From Flavobacteriaceae bacterium NBU2973 (lineage in GTDB: Bacteria; Bacteroidota; Bacteroidia; Flavobacteriales; Flavobacteriaceae), in NCBI GenBank assembly GCA_026162565.1, contig JAOEIQ010000003.1:62001-126000 (forward strand): a stretch of DNA of 64,000 nt, written 5' to 3'. Under the pieces are notes generated by a model. The model saw nothing but the letters and a program-made list of their open reading frames with translations, did no database searches and had not been told where the DNA came from. This document shows positions 1 to 11,649 of the stretch, piece after piece; within the stretch, counting starts at the first letter, position 1, and each line of letters opens with the position of its first letter. Both the position numbers and the translations under genes were made by a program.

Positions 1-3000
1 TACAGTCAAGATATCCTTTTTTCTGAAGACTTCGAAGCAGAAACTAATCTTGAATTTCAGTTAAGCAATACTAGCCATTTAGGTTGGAGGAATTTTAATA
101 TTACTGGAACTGATAACTCATGGTGGATTTTTGATAATTCAAGGTCTACTGCTATTGGTGGTAGTAAAAATATGGCTATAAGTCAAAACAATCCTCACAC
201 TGGAGGAGGTGCTAGACCAAGGTACAATCAAAATAGTACATCTCATAATATTGCTTATTACGACACACTAATAGACGCCACAAATTACGATACCTTAACA
301 TTAGATTTTAATTGGATATGTGAAGGAGAAGGTGACCTATTATTTTTGTATGATTTTGGAAGAGTTTGTTGGTCATTGGATGGAACCAATTGGACTGATT
401 TTACAAATTCTGGAGATTATCTGGAACAAAGTACTGTTCAATCAGTTACAAACCTAGACATTTCTGAACTAGATGGACAACAATTTTATTTAGGTTTTAG
501 GTGGATAAATGATGGTAATACGAGAAATAATCCTAGTTTTATTGTAGATGATATCTTTGTTAGAGGTATACCATTAACTCCATGTGTTGCTCCAACTACT
601 CAACCAACAGCTTTAAATTTAACACCAACTGTAGATACAATTACTGGTACGTTTACTGATGCAGTACCAACACCAGATAATTATTTAGTTGTTGTAAGTA
701 CATCAGCTACTCCTCCAACTTTAAGCGGAACTTACGTTAATGGTCAAGTTATAGACGCTAATGCTACTGTGGTGGATATTGATAACAATACTACATTCAC
801 AGCAACAGGACTTAACGCAAATTCACTATATTATATCTATGTCTTTTCCTATAACAATCTCTGTGGAGGAAACCCAGCATACAACCAAACAAATCCACTT
901 ACTGGAAATACTACGACATCAATTATTTCTAACTGTATACCATCAACCACTAATAATGTTAATACTCGATTTATTAATGATGTGGAGTTTATTGGAACTT
1001 TAAATGATGTTTCCAATCTTAACAATTTATCCTCTACAACATCAAATGGCTTCTCAGATTTCACTACTTCCATTGTAAAAAGCATACAAGCGCAAGGAGA
1101 AGGTGTAAATGTTTTTGTTGGGTCAAATAATAATAATGGTCACTTTAAAGCTTGGATAGATTGGAATAAAGATGGAAATTTTAATAATGATGCATCAGAA
1201 ATTGTTTATGATTCTGGAGATATAGTTACTTCAACTACAACTTTTGGTTTTGTGATACCTACTAATCAACCTATTGGTGATTACAGAATTCGTATTAGGT
1301 TTCATGATAGTAATGTTAGCTGTCCAAACTTTTTTTATGATTTTGATGCCTGTGAAACATTTGACACACTAACTGTTGATAATTACTGTACTAACAACCC
1401 TAATGATACGATAACATTAGATGAGTTTGGAGAAGCTGAAGACTATTTATTTACTGTAGTTGAAAGCTGTAATGCGCAAATAACAAGTATTACTGAAGCA
1501 TCCAGATGTGGTTCTGGAGAACTAGATTTAATTGTTACAGGCTCATCTGGTACAACTGGTTTTAATTGGTATACTGCAGAAACTGGAGGCAGTTTAGTTG
1601 CCAGTACTACTACTGGAACCTTTACACCAAATATTAATGCCACAACAACTTATTGGGTTACAGCACTAAATGGAAGTTGTGAATCATTAGTGCGAACGAA
1701 AATAACAGCTACATTAAACCCTGTAAGTGATATTACTATTAGCCCTGGAACATTAGAGATATGTGGAGAAGATGAAATTCTAGAAATTTCGGCATCTAGT
1801 GATACAGAAATAGCTTATCTAATTGATGAAGATTTTGAATCTGGTGGAATTGGTCCTTTTACTGTTGTTAACTATGATGCAAATGGTGCTACTTCCAATG
1901 GTCTATCAGAATGGCAAATAAGAACTAGTACATTTGTACCTTCGCAACAGGTTTGGTTTCCAGCTGTTTCGTCTGGATTTGGTGCTAATAATTTTTTAAT
2001 GGCTACATCAGACATTGATCCTCCATCAGGTGTTGTATTTACCTCTTTAGAGTCCAATATTATTGACACGACATCTTTTACTGATTTAACATTAAGTTTT
2101 GATATGTATTTTTCAAAATATTTATCTGGTGTAGATCCAGATGATGTTTATGTATCGGTTTCAACTGATGGTGGAACAAATTGGACTATAGTACAAAACT
2201 ATGATGATGATATTGGATATGGCACAAATTTTAATAATGAAACAGTAGATTTATCTGCTTATATTGGAGAAACAAATTTTAAGATTGCTTTCGATTATTT
2301 TGCCATTTGGGCTGATGGAGTTGCTATAGATAATGTACAACTATTTGGTTCCAGACCTTTAAACCCTTCTTTCAGCTTCTCTACTGCTGGTATAGCTTTT
2401 CAAGATGCATTAGCAACAATACCTTATACTAATGGCACACAGATAGGTACTGTATATGTTAAACCAACTTTAACTCTATTAGAACAACAAACTATCACTT
2501 TTACAGCAGATGCTTCCTTATCAAATAGCTGTACAATTACTAAAGATATTTCTATCAATAATAATACAAAAATTTGGAATGGTAATGTAGATTCTAGTTG
2601 GGAAAATGCTAATAATTGGTATCCAAATGGTGTACCAACTAGCTCTAACTGTGTTATAGTAAGTGACTATAACAGCACAGGTAATCCCTCGCCTAAAACT
2701 GGTGCTCCAATTCCTCCTAATCCTAAATATGCTTATAATTTAAGGGTAAAGAGTGATGGTGTATTAGAACTAGGTTCGCAAAGGTATTTAACTGTTACTG
2801 ATGCCATAACAGTAGATTCTGGTGGTTTATTTTATATGGAAAATAATAGTAGTTTAATACAAATAAATAATGTAGCAAACTCTGGAGAAATTTTTGTAGA
2901 AAGAGCTCCTGCCAATGGAAGTGCAATAGATGACTTAAATTATGTATATTGGTCATCACCAGTAAGTGGTTTTGAAGTAAATAATATTTCCCCTGATGCT

Positions 3001-4401
3001 AATACAGGTCAAAAATGGCAGTGGCTACCTACTACTGCTAATACTTATGGAAATTGGGATGATGCCAGTGGTCTAACTATGAGCAATGGTAAAGGTTACA
3101 TTATTAGAGGTTTATCTGGAGTTGTCCCTAACCCTAGAATAACTTTAACTTCCAATAGTGCTTTGTTTAATGGTGTTCCTAATAATGGAGATATTAGCAT
3201 CCCTATTTACCATGGTAATTATAACAGTGGAGATTATCCAGGATTTAATGGTGTAACTGCTACCAATAGTGATGATAATTGGAATTTAATAGGTAACCCT
3301 TTCCCTTCATCTATATCTGCGGATGCTTTTATTGATGCTAATGCTGCAATAATAGAAGATGATCCTGCTTCAGCACCAATTATTGGTGCAATATGGTTTT
3401 GGCCGCATGCTGGTATTCCTCTTAACACTAATAATGATCCATTTTATGATGACTTTGAATACAACTATGGTGATCAGTACATAAAGCACAATAAAACCGG
3501 AACATCAATTCCAGGAGGTCCAACTGATGTTTATATTGCATCAGGTCAGGCATTTTTTGTTTTAGCAGACCATTCTGCTGATCCAAATGGAGCAGACTCT
3601 GTTGTTTTTAATAATACAATGAGAAACGAAACGTATAGTAATAGCAACTTTTTTGAGGCACCTCCTAATACTGATTTAGATAATACAGATAACACTTTAC
3701 AATCGGATAAAAATCGTATTTGGCTAGATTTATTAAACTCTAATAATAATGCAAAATCTATATTAATAGGTTATGTGCAAGATGCAACAAACGGAAATGA
3801 CAGAATGTTCGATGCTCCTGAATTTAGCGGAAGTTCTTTTAGTTTTTATTCCTTAATTGAAGATGATATATTTTCAATTCAAGGAAAATCTCTACCATTC
3901 ATAAATTCTGATATCGTAAATCTGGGATTAGTACTACCAGAAAATGACATCTATTCCATAGCAATTAATACTCTTGATGGATTATTTTTAAATGAAGAGC
4001 AAGGTATATTTATTCATGATTTATATACTAATATTATTCATGATTTAAGAGAATCACCTTATAGCTTTTCTTCTGAAGTGGGAACTTTTAATGATAGATT
4101 CCAAATTATTTACTCGTTTGAAACCTTAAATATTTCTCAAAATCTATTCAATGATTTTAAAATAATTCAAAATAATACACTTCAGCAATTAACTATTTTA
4201 AACCCTAATAGTCAAAATATAAAATCGGTTAATTTAATTGATATCTCTGGAAAGCAAATCTTTAATTTTAAGGACTTAAACATACAGACAAGATATACGT
4301 TTTCAACAACCAATTTAAGTGAAGGTGTTTATATTGCAACTATTACTCTTGATAGTGATAAAACCTTAACTGAAAAAATTATTGTTACCAATAAGCAGTA
4401 A
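1..4401 (+). CDS. T9SS-secreted multidomain adhesin-like protein (5' truncated by window edge)
   Basis: The frame is open from base 1, so the true start lies before the window; the first ATG at 172 is internal. About 1,466 residues are visible, beginning YSQDILFSEDFE, which looks like the region just after a signal peptide. In order I see a choice-of-anchor-J/MAM-like segment (EDFE, roughly residues 8-190), a fibronectin-like stretch, a GEVED domain (WIDWNKDGN near 385 to FGEAEDYLF near 480), an Ig-like SprB-type repeat (about 485-565), a second EDFE module from about 610, and a C-terminal type A sorting domain (last 80 residues, ending in a GVYIATI strand and LTEKIIV). Such proteins are exported by the type IX system and attached to or released from the cell surface. 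Ligand unknown. Confidence 0.9.
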   Translation, partial: YSQDILFSEDFEAETNLEFQLSNTSHLGWRNFNITGTDNSWWIFDNSRSTAIGGSKNMAISQNNPHTGGGARPRYNQNSTSHNIAYYDTLIDATNYDTLTLDFNWICEGEGDLLFLYDFGRVCWSLDGTNWTDFTNSGDYLEQSTVQSVTNLDISELDGQQFYLGFRWINDGNTRNNPSFIVDDIFVRGIPLTPCVAPTTQPTALNLTPTVDTITGTFTDAVPTPDNYLVVVSTSATPPTLSGTYVNGQVIDANATVVDIDNNTTFTATGLNANSLYYIYVFSYNNLCGGNPAYNQTNPLTGNTTTSIISNCIPSTTNNVNTRFINDVEFIGTLNDVSNLNNLSSTTSNGFSDFTTSIVKSIQAQGEGVNVFVGSNNNNGHFKAWIDWNKDGNFNNDASEIVYDSGDIVTSTTTFGFVIPTNQPIGDYRIRIRFHDSNVSCPNFFYDFDACETFDTLTVDNYCTNNPNDTITLDEFGEAEDYLFTVVESCNAQITSITEASRCGSGELDLIVTGSSGTTGFNWYTAETGGSLVASTTTGTFTPNINATTTYWVTALNGSCESLVRTKITATLNPVSDITISPGTLEICGEDEILEISASSDTEIAYLIDEDFESGGIGPFTVVNYDANGATSNGLSEWQIRTSTFVPSQQVWFPAVSSGFGANNFLMATSDIDPPSGVVFTSLESNIIDTTSFTDLTLSFDMYFSKYLSGVDPDDVYVSVSTDGGTNWTIVQNYDDDIGYGTNFNNETVDLSAYIGETNFKIAFDYFAIWADGVAIDNVQLFGSRPLNPSFSFSTAGIAFQDALATIPYTNGTQIGTVYVKPTLTLLEQQTITFTADASLSNSCTITKDISINNNTKIWNGNVDSSWENANNWYPNGVPTSSNCVIVSDYNSTGNPSPKTGAPIPPNPKYAYNLRVKSDGVLELGSQRYLTVTDAITVDSGGLFYMENNSSLIQINNVANSGEIFVERAPANGSAIDDLNYVYWSSPVSGFEVNNISPDANTGQKWQWLPTTANTYGNWDDASGLTMSNGKGYIIRGLSGVVPNPRITLTSNSALFNGVPNNGDISIPIYHGNYNSGDYPGFNGVTATNSDDNWNLIGNPFPSSISADAFIDANAAIIEDDPASAPIIGAIWFWPHAGIPLNTNNDPFYDDFEYNYGDQYIKHNKTGTSIPGGPTDVYIASGQAFFVLADHSADPNGADSVVFNNTMRNETYSNSNFFEAPPNTDLDNTDNTLQSDKNRIWLDLLNSNNNAKSILIGYVQDATNGNDRMFDAPEFSGSSFSFYSLIEDDIFSIQGKSLPFINSDIVNLGLVLPENDIYSIAINTLDGLFLNEEQGIFIHDLYTNIIHDLRESPYSFSSEVGTFNDRFQIIYSFETLNISQNLFNDFKIIQNNTLQQLTILNPNSQNIKSVNLIDISGKQIFNFKDLNIQTRYTFSTTNLSEGVYIATITLDSDKTLTEKIIVTNKQ

Positions 4402-4441
4402 ACCATTTTATAAAGTTTTTTATATTTGATTTAAACTTTAA

Positions 4442-4732
4442 ATGCTTATGTCTTCACCAGAAGATTACATGGTTACTTGCTTAAACAAAAAACTATTTGG
4501 TTTTGATTGTTTGGGTTGTGGTGGGCAACGTGCTGTTTCTTTTTTATTTCAGGGTGAATTTATTGCAGCATTTAAAATGTATCCAGCTATTTATACGTTA
4601 ATCCCGTTATTTGTGATTATTGGAGCTAATTTTTTCTTTAAAATTAAATATGCCAATAAGATTATTAATATTTTAGCAATCGCTTCTGTAGCGATAATAC
4701 TAATAAATTACATACTAAAACTAACCTTATAA
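4442..4732 (+). CDS. DUF2752 family small membrane protein
   Basis: Protein of 96 residues. The N-terminal part holds LFGFDCLGCGGQRA, the Cys-x-x-Cys-Gly-Gly-x-Arg-Ala signature of DUF2752, followed by two hydrophobic segments (about residues 45-63 and 70-92). It sits 40 bases after the T9SS gene and 8 bases before the next small membrane gene, with which it is probably co-transcribed; this pair is commonly neighbouring in flavobacteria. The function of the family is not known. An alternative in-frame ATG lies two codons downstream. Confidence 0.8.
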   Translation: MLMSSPEDYMVTCLNKKLFGFDCLGCGGQRAVSFLFQGEFIAAFKMYPAIYTLIPLFVIIGANFFFKIKYANKIINILAIASVAIILINYILKLTL

Positions 4733-4740
4733 ATTTTACC

Positions 4741-5073
4741 ATGGAAAAACAAAAATTACCTAATGCAACCATCAGTATGGTACTGGCAATTTTATCATTT
4801 ATTGGATGTTGCTGTACTAGTGGAATTGGAGGAATCATTCTTGCTGGAATCGCCTTATTTTTAGCTAAAAAAGATGAAAAATTATATGCTGAAAATCCAG
4901 ATTTATATAGCAACTACAGTCAAGTCAATACTGCCAAAATTTTAGCCATTATTAGTCTTATAATTAGTGTACTAATAGTAGCTTGGTATATCTATATGGT
5001 TTCAACTGGCCAATATGATGAATTAATGGAGCAATGGATGGAAATGGCTAAAGAAATGCAGCAACAAAATTAA
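4741..5073 (+). CDS. CCC-motif membrane protein (DUF4190-like)
   Basis: A 110-residue protein with two transmembrane segments: one near residues 11-42 that contains the CCC motif (FIGCCCTSGIGG) and one near 65-88. The C-terminus is acidic and Met/Gln-rich (EQWMEMAKEMQQQ). It corresponds to the small CCC-motif membrane proteins of Bacteroidota; role unknown. It follows the DUF2752 gene by 8 bases and is closed by a strong hairpin terminator. Confidence 0.75.
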   Translation: MEKQKLPNATISMVLAILSFIGCCCTSGIGGIILAGIALFLAKKDEKLYAENPDLYSNYSQVNTAKILAIISLIISVLIVAWYIYMVSTGQYDELMEQWMEMAKEMQQQN

Positions 5074-5090
5074 AATGACTTAATGATTAT

Positions 5091-5119
5091 AAAAAAAGCG
5101 ACCAAATGGTCGCTTTTTT
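5091..5119. terminator. Bidirectional rho-independent terminator
   Basis: The sequence AAAAAAGCGACCA, a two-base loop AA, and TGGTCGCTTTTTT form a 13-bp stem with A- and T-runs on opposite sides, so it can end transcription from both the plus-strand small membrane genes and the converging rocD gene. Confidence 0.9.
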
Positions 5120-5140
5120 ATTTATATACTTAAAAGTTAT

Positions 5141-6418
5141 TTATTCAAACTCTTTTAGGGTTTTAATAATAATAGATACACAATCTAAAAGCTGCTCTTC
5201 ATTCATTACTAAAGGTGGAGCAAAACGTATAATATTACCATGAGTCGGTTTAGCTAATAAACCATTATCACGTAATCGTAAACAAATATTCCAAGCTGTA
5301 TCACTCTCTTCACTATCATTAATCACAACAGCATTTAGCAAACCTTTTCCTCTAACAAGTGTTGCCACATTGCTAGTTTCTATAAATTTATTTAATTCAC
5401 TTCTAAATATTTTACCTAACCTTTCAGCGTTTTCAGCAAGATTTTCATCTCTAACAACTTCTAAAGCCGCAATAGCAACAGCTGCAGCAACTGGGTTACC
5501 ACCAAAAGTAGAACCATGATTTCCTGGTTTGATGACATTCATAATAGCATCATCAGCTAAAACTGCAGAAACAGGATAAGCACCACCAGATAATGCTTTA
5601 CCAAGAATTAAAATATCTGGTTTTACATCTGGAGTAGCAGAGCAGTTCTTATTTTCACATGAACAGTTACCACAAGTTGCTAATAAACGACCAGTTCTAG
5701 CAATACCTGTTTGTACTTCATCAGCAATAAACAAAACATTGTGTTTTTCACATAAGGCTTTAGCGGCAGCTAAATATCCTTCAGACGGAACATAGACTCC
5801 TGCTTCTCCTTGTATAGGCTCTACTAAAAATCCAGCAACATTAGGATTATTAGCTAGAGCTTGCTCTAAAGCTTGAAGATTATCGTATTCAATTTTTATA
5901 AATCCATCAGTGTATGGCCCAAAGTTTTTTCGAGCAACTGGATCATTACTAAAAGAAATAATAGTAGTTGTTCGACCATGAAAATTATTTTCGCAAACTA
6001 TGATTTCAGCTTCATTTTCATCAATTCCTTTTACTTCGTAAGCCCATTTTCTGCACAATTTTAAGGCCGTTTCTACAGCTTCAGCTCCTGTATTCATTGG
6101 TAATAACTTATCAAAACCAAAATACTCTGAGGCAAATTTTTCATACTTACCAAGCATATCGTTATAAAATGCTCTAGAAGTAAGCGTTAGAGTTTGTGCT
6201 TGATTGGTCATTGCTCCAACAATTTTCGGGTGACAATGTCCTTGATTTACTGCAGAATAAGCAGATAAAAAATCGTAATACTTTTTACCTTCTACATCCC
6301 AAACATACACACCTTCTCCTCTACTTAATACTACTGGAAGTGGATGGTAATTGTGTGCACCATACTTGTTTTCTAATTCGATCGCTTGTTGCGAAGTTAA
6401 TTGGTCTAAAACAGCCAT
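5141..6418 (-). CDS. rocD: Ornithine--oxo-acid transaminase
   Basis: Class III PLP aminotransferase of 425 residues that moves the delta-amino group of ornithine to 2-oxoglutarate, giving glutamate semialdehyde; arginine/ornithine and proline metabolism, cytosolic. Visible: [10 protein letters not shown] (111-120), the PLP-contacting ADEVQTG (232-238), Schiff-base lysine K274 in GKALSGG, and GNPVAAA. Between 245 and 265 there is an inserted loop with four cysteines (C249, C252, C254, C259) that the best studied eukaryotic and Bacillus enzymes lack, possibly a metal or redox site. The plus-strand small genes converge on it, separated by a terminator. Confidence 0.93.
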   Translation of the reverse strand: MAVLDQLTSQQAIELENKYGAHNYHPLPVVLSRGEGVYVWDVEGKKYYDFLSAYSAVNQGHCHPKIVGAMTNQAQTLTLTSRAFYNDMLGKYEKFASEYFGFDKLLPMNTGAEAVETALKLCRKWAYEVKGIDENEAEIIVCENNFHGRTTTIISFSNDPVARKNFGPYTDGFIKIEYDNLQALEQALANNPNVAGFLVEPIQGEAGVYVPSEGYLAAAKALCEKHNVLFIADEVQTGIARTGRLLATCGNCSCENKNCSATPDVKPDILILGKALSGGAYPVSAVLADDAIMNVIKPGNHGSTFGGNPVAAAVAIAALEVVRDENLAENAERLGKIFRSELNKFIETSNVATLVRGKGLLNAVVINDSEESDTAWNICLRLRDNGLLAKPTHGNIIRFAPPLVMNEEQLLDCVSIIIKTLKEFE

Positions 6419-6524
6419 TTTAAATAATTTTAAAAATTAAACATAATGTCTAGCAAAGACATACTAACCAAATCTCGCTTGACACGTAAAATAACCATTC
6501 CTGTTCTACCTTTATCCTTTCAGA

Positions 6525-6542
6525 TCCCGATAGTTATCGGGA
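6525..6542. repeat. Intergenic palindrome TCCCGATA-GT-TATCGGGA
   Basis: Perfect 8-bp arms with a two-base spacer in the 217-base gap between rocD and the ABC-F gene. From memory, nearly the same palindrome (with GC in the centre) recurs between genes in many flavobacterial genomes, so I call it a dispersed intergenic repeat rather than a site specific to these genes. Nothing else in 6424-6640 is recognisable. Confidence 0.55.
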
Positions 6543-6640
6543 GAAAATTCAGCGTGGGAAAGAAATCATCCCTAGAGATATGCAAATTACTAAATATAAA
6601 TTATTTCAAAAAATGTTAATCAATATATTGAAAGTCCACA

Positions 6641-8269
<1,629 letters not shown>

Positions 8270-8430
8270 TTAGAAATTTAAATTTTTTGCAAAAGTAGAA
8301 AATTAACGCCATAACTTAAAGCAAATACAACCTTTAAACTTTTAACAACGCGTTAACAGCAGAAATCTATTGCATACTCTATTTTTGTTTAGATTTTGAG
8401 TATACCCAAAACTCTTAGATAAACTAAAAC

Positions 8431-9837
8431 ATGAAATACGTAACTGTATTACTTCTTTTCATTACTACAATTATAAGCTGTAATAACGACGCAAGTGATT
8501 GTGTGTATGCTTATGTAGGTGGTGAAATCATTAATCCTAATAGTGAGTTTGTTATTCTTGAACGATCAAGTGGTAGTATTGACACACTCTATTTAGACCA
8601 AAATAATCGGTTTTTAAAAAAAGTTGAAAACCTAGAGCCTGGTCTTCACAAATTCTACCATGGAGGTGAGTATCAAGTAGCTGTAATAGAACCTATGGAT
8701 AGTTTAATGGTTCGATTAAATACTTTGGATTTTGACGAATCATTAGTTTTTACTGGAAAAGGATCTAAAAAAAATAACTATCTTATTAAATTGTTTTTAG
8801 ATATTGAAAATGAAAATGACAAAATGCATATTACTAGTGACTTAGAGCCAAAAACTTTTTCTGAAACTCTTAATCTAGAAAAAGAAAGACGCTTAGAATA
8901 TCTAGATCAGTTTTCTTCTAAATATTACACTTCAGAATTATTTAATGAAATTGCAAAAGCAACCATAGATTATAATTTTTATGCTAATAAAGAAATGTAT
9001 TTATTTAGACGTGGAGATTATAACATAAAAGAGAATAACGAATTACCTAGTGATTTTTATAGCTACAGAAGTGATATTGATTACAACAATTCTTTATTAA
9101 AAGGATTTTACCCTTACAGAGCATTTTTAATTTCACACTTTAACAATCTAGCTCTTGATGGATATTTTAAAAAAACCAACAATACTTCTTTTAATCGTTC
9201 ATCTCTTGCTTTTAATATGGAGCGAATAAGATTAGTTGACAGTTTAGTAAAAAACGACTCTATTAAAAACCCTTTACTAAAATATACAACAAGAGAATTT
9301 ATTACGTATTCTACAAATATTAACGAATGTAAAACCTTTGTTAATTCGTATTTAAAAATGTGTAATGATGAGGAGAATAAGACTTATATTAAGGATTTGG
9401 TTATTGCAAAAGAGCAATTACAACCAGGGAATAAATTACCTAATATTTCACTTATAAATCCTGATAATAAAAAAGTAAGCATAGTAAGTCTTATTAATAA
9501 GCCTACTGTTATTTCGTTTTGGTCTTCTGCAATTAAATCTCATTTTAAAGATAACCACAAACGTATTAGTGAACTAAAATTAAATTATCCAGGAATAGAC
9601 TTTATATCTATAAATATTAACGCAAACTACAATGATGTATGGAAGCAGATGCTACGTCAATATAAATTCACCACTCAAAATGAATATAAATTTGCCAATG
9701 CTTCTGACGCCAAAAGAAAGTTGGCTCTGAACTATATAAATAAAGTTATACTCGTTGATGAGAATTCTACAATTATTAACTCCAATGCGAATATGTTTAA
9801 TATTTACTTCGAAGAGGAGCTCGCAAGTTTAAAATAA
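8431..9837 (+). CDS. Thioredoxin-fold lipoprotein without the redox cysteines
   Basis: A 468-residue lipoprotein: signal peptide ending IISC with lipidated Cys17. The N-terminal part (about 25-115) resembles the beta-rich DUF4369-type region found before TlpA domains; the last 150 residues have the TlpA outline (GNKLPNISLINPD, then PTVISFWSS). At the position of the CxxC the sequence is SSAIKSH, so it cannot act as a disulfide oxidoreductase. A TAnnTTTG-type box (TATTTTTG, 8380-8387) lies 43 bases upstream of the ATG. Likely periplasmic or outer-membrane-attached; role unknown. Confidence 0.7.
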   Translation: MKYVTVLLLFITTIISCNNDASDCVYAYVGGEIINPNSEFVILERSSGSIDTLYLDQNNRFLKKVENLEPGLHKFYHGGEYQVAVIEPMDSLMVRLNTLDFDESLVFTGKGSKKNNYLIKLFLDIENENDKMHITSDLEPKTFSETLNLEKERRLEYLDQFSSKYYTSELFNEIAKATIDYNFYANKEMYLFRRGDYNIKENNELPSDFYSYRSDIDYNNSLLKGFYPYRAFLISHFNNLALDGYFKKTNNTSFNRSSLAFNMERIRLVDSLVKNDSIKNPLLKYTTREFITYSTNINECKTFVNSYLKMCNDEENKTYIKDLVIAKEQLQPGNKLPNISLINPDNKKVSIVSLINKPTVISFWSSAIKSHFKDNHKRISELKLNYPGIDFISININANYNDVWKQMLRQYKFTTQNEYKFANASDAKRKLALNYINKVILVDENSTIINSNANMFNIYFEEELASLK

Positions 9838-9877
9838 AAAAGCTTCCAAATTTCTTTGAAAGCTTATACTTTTTTTA
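9838..9877. terminator. Hairpin terminator between converging genes
   Basis: AAGCTTCCAAA (9840-9850), loop TTTC, and TTTGAAAGCTT (9855-9865) form an 11-bp stem with one mismatch, followed by T-rich sequence; it separates the plus-strand lipoprotein from the minus-strand aldolase gene. Confidence 0.75.
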
Positions 9878-9886
9878 CTGTAAATT

Positions 9887-10540
9887 TTAATTACCTTTTT
9901 TGTAATCTGCTAAAAATTTAGCTAAACCAATATCTGTTAAAGGGTGTTTTAATAATCCCGAAATGGCACTTAAAGGTCCTGTCATAACATCTGCACCTAA
10001 TTTAGCACAATCAATGATATGCATAGTATGACGAACTGAAGCTGCTAAAATATCTGTTGCAAAACCATAATTATCATATATCATTCTAATTTCTGCAATT
10101 AGGTTTAGACCATCTGTCGATATATCATCTAACCTACCTATAAAAGGTGACACATACGTAGCTCCAGCTTTAGCAGCTAATAGAGCTTGACCAGGTGAGA
10201 ACACTAATGTGACATTAGTTTTAATACCTCTGTCGCTAAAATATTTACATGCTTTTACGCCGTCTTTTATCATTGGTAGTTTAATAACTATCTGATCATG
10301 TAACTCTGCAAGAGCTTCTCCCTCTCTTACCATACCTTCAAAATCAGTTGAAATAACTTCGGCACTTACATCTCCATCAACAATATTACATATGTCAACA
10401 TAATGTTTCATGATGTTATCATGACCTATTATTCCCTCTTTAGCCATCAAGGATGGATTAGTAGTAACTCCATCTAGAATACCCATTTCTTGAGCTTCTC
10501 TAATTTGATCAAGATTAGCTGTATCGATAAAAAATTTCAT
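9887..10540 (-). CDS. fsa: Fructose-6-phosphate aldolase / transaldolase-like protein
   Basis: At 217 residues it has the length of the short TalC/FSA subfamily. It begins [16 protein letters not shown] and has [13 protein letters not shown] (about 24-36), the Schiff-base lysine in IVIKLPM (about 83-90), and [13 protein letters not shown] (about 163-175). The family catalyses either transaldolase exchange between sugar phosphates in the non-oxidative pentose phosphate route or direct cleavage of fructose-6-phosphate; the sequence alone does not settle which. Cytosolic. No close operon partner: the SDR gene upstream on the same strand is about 100 bases away. Confidence 0.88.
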   Translation of the reverse strand: MKFFIDTANLDQIREAQEMGILDGVTTNPSLMAKEGIIGHDNIMKHYVDICNIVDGDVSAEVISTDFEGMVREGEALAELHDQIVIKLPMIKDGVKACKYFSDRGIKTNVTLVFSPGQALLAAKAGATYVSPFIGRLDDISTDGLNLIAEIRMIYDNYGFATDILAASVRHTMHIIDCAKLGADVMTGPLSAISGLLKHPLTDIGLAKFLADYKKGN

Positions 10541-10638
10541 AAAAGTTTAAATTAAAGTTGTGTTTAGTTTTATTGGCGAATTTACAACTAAACCTTATTA
10601 ACTTCATCATGCAGTTTTTAAAACATATTAACAATACA

Positions 10639-11442
10639 CTATAATTTGTAATGGTTTACAAGTAGCTTTTCATAAACTTTACTAGGTAATATATTTTTTA
10701 ATACAACAGAGAATTTTTGCATAAATGCACCAACCTTATAATGAACTTTAGGGTTTTTAGTTTCAATAACTTTCAGTACCATTTTCGCAACCATATCTGG
10801 ATCATTGCCTTTATCTACATGATCATCAATGTCATGCAATACTGAACCATATTTTTCTTTATATGGAGAATTATCCTTTAAAGGAGCATGATACCTTCCA
10901 GCTGCAATATTGGTCGCAAAATCTCCTGGAGCAACTGTTGTCATCCTTATATTAAAATCTTTAATCTCCATTCTAAATGATTCTGTAATTATACCAAGCG
11001 CAGCTTTACTAGCGCTATAGATTCCTCGATAAGGAAGTCCCATAAATCCTGCTATAGAAGTCACATTAATGATTAATCCAGAATTTTGAGATCGCATTTG
11101 TGGCAAAATAGCTTTAATGACATTTAATGGTCCAAAAAAGTTAGTTTCAAAATTATTTTTTATTTCTTCTTCTGGTATTTCTTCAACTGCACCTGTAATA
11201 CCAACTCCAGCATTATTTATTAAAACATCAATTCTACTTTCTATGCCAATTACTTTATCTATCGATTCAATAATTGTTTTATTATCTCTTACATCTAACG
11301 CAACTAAAGGAAATTTTGAATTTTTATAATTATCTGGGTTTCTACTAGTACCATAAACTATATAACCTTTTTGTAATAAAAACTCTCCTATAGATTTTCC
11401 AATTCCTGAAGAACCTCCTGTTATTAAAACTACTTTAGACAT
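10639..11442 (-). CDS. SDR family NAD(P)-dependent oxidoreductase
   Basis: Classical short-chain dehydrogenase of 267 residues. The nucleotide-binding motif TGGSSGIG is at 8-15, NNAG near 89-92, catalytic Ser in NVTSIAG and the YxxxK pair in YSASKAALG (about 152-160). SSRN/TSRNPD after the second strand hints at NADP(H). The C-terminal 40 residues are basic (MQKFSVVLKNILPSKVYEKLL) as in SDRs acting on lipid-like substrates, but the substrate is not predictable. Confidence 0.88.
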   Translation of the reverse strand: MSKVVLITGGSSGIGKSIGEFLLQKGYIVYGTSRNPDNYKNSKFPLVALDVRDNKTIIESIDKVIGIESRIDVLINNAGVGITGAVEEIPEEEIKNNFETNFFGPLNVIKAILPQMRSQNSGLIINVTSIAGFMGLPYRGIYSASKAALGIITESFRMEIKDFNIRMTTVAPGDFATNIAAGRYHAPLKDNSPYKEKYGSVLHDIDDHVDKGNDPDMVAKMVLKVIETKNPKVHYKVGAFMQKFSVVLKNILPSKVYEKLLVNHYKL

Positions 11443-11520
11443 ACTTTAAAAGACTATTATTTTAACAATGAAATCAAAAATACAATAAATAAAAAGACTT
11501 AAATTTTGTGTACAAAAAAA

Positions 11521-11614
11521 GGCAAGCTACCTACATCACACCGCTACGACCGCTTACCTTTGCTGCGTTCCCGCCCTGGAGGATTCAGCAGGAGCTGGTT
11601 GTGTAGGACTTGCC
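11521..11614 (-). ncRNA. ffs: Signal recognition particle RNA, small bacterial type (4.5S)
   Basis: On the minus strand GGCAAG at the 5' end pairs with CTTGCC at the 3' end, and CCTACACAACC pairs with the GGTGTGATGTAGG region, giving the long SRP hairpin. The conserved apical part is present: CCAGGGCGGGAACGCAGCA contains the GGAA tetraloop and the asymmetric loop residues that bind Ffh. The RNA is about 94-98 nt. A near-ideal Bacteroidota promoter ends six bases upstream of the 5' end. Ends are placed from the terminal helix and may be off by a few bases. Confidence 0.9.
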
Positions 11615-11619
11615 GGCTG

Positions 11620-11649
11620 CAAAGATACAATCTTTTAATTTTTTCACAA
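11620..11649 (-). promoter_or_regulatory. Promoter of the SRP RNA gene
   Basis: Read on the minus strand: TTG (11649-11647), a spacer of exactly 19 bases, then TATCTTTG (11627-11620), matching the Bacteroidota sigma-ABfr consensus TTTG-N19-TAnnTTTG. Transcription would start at about 11613-11614, the end of the RNA's terminal helix. Confidence 0.8.

Noticed and set aside
6424-6640. Possible riboswitch or gene remnant upstream of rocD
   Set aside because: Only the palindrome at 6525 is solid; I could not match any known riboswitch core or protein family.
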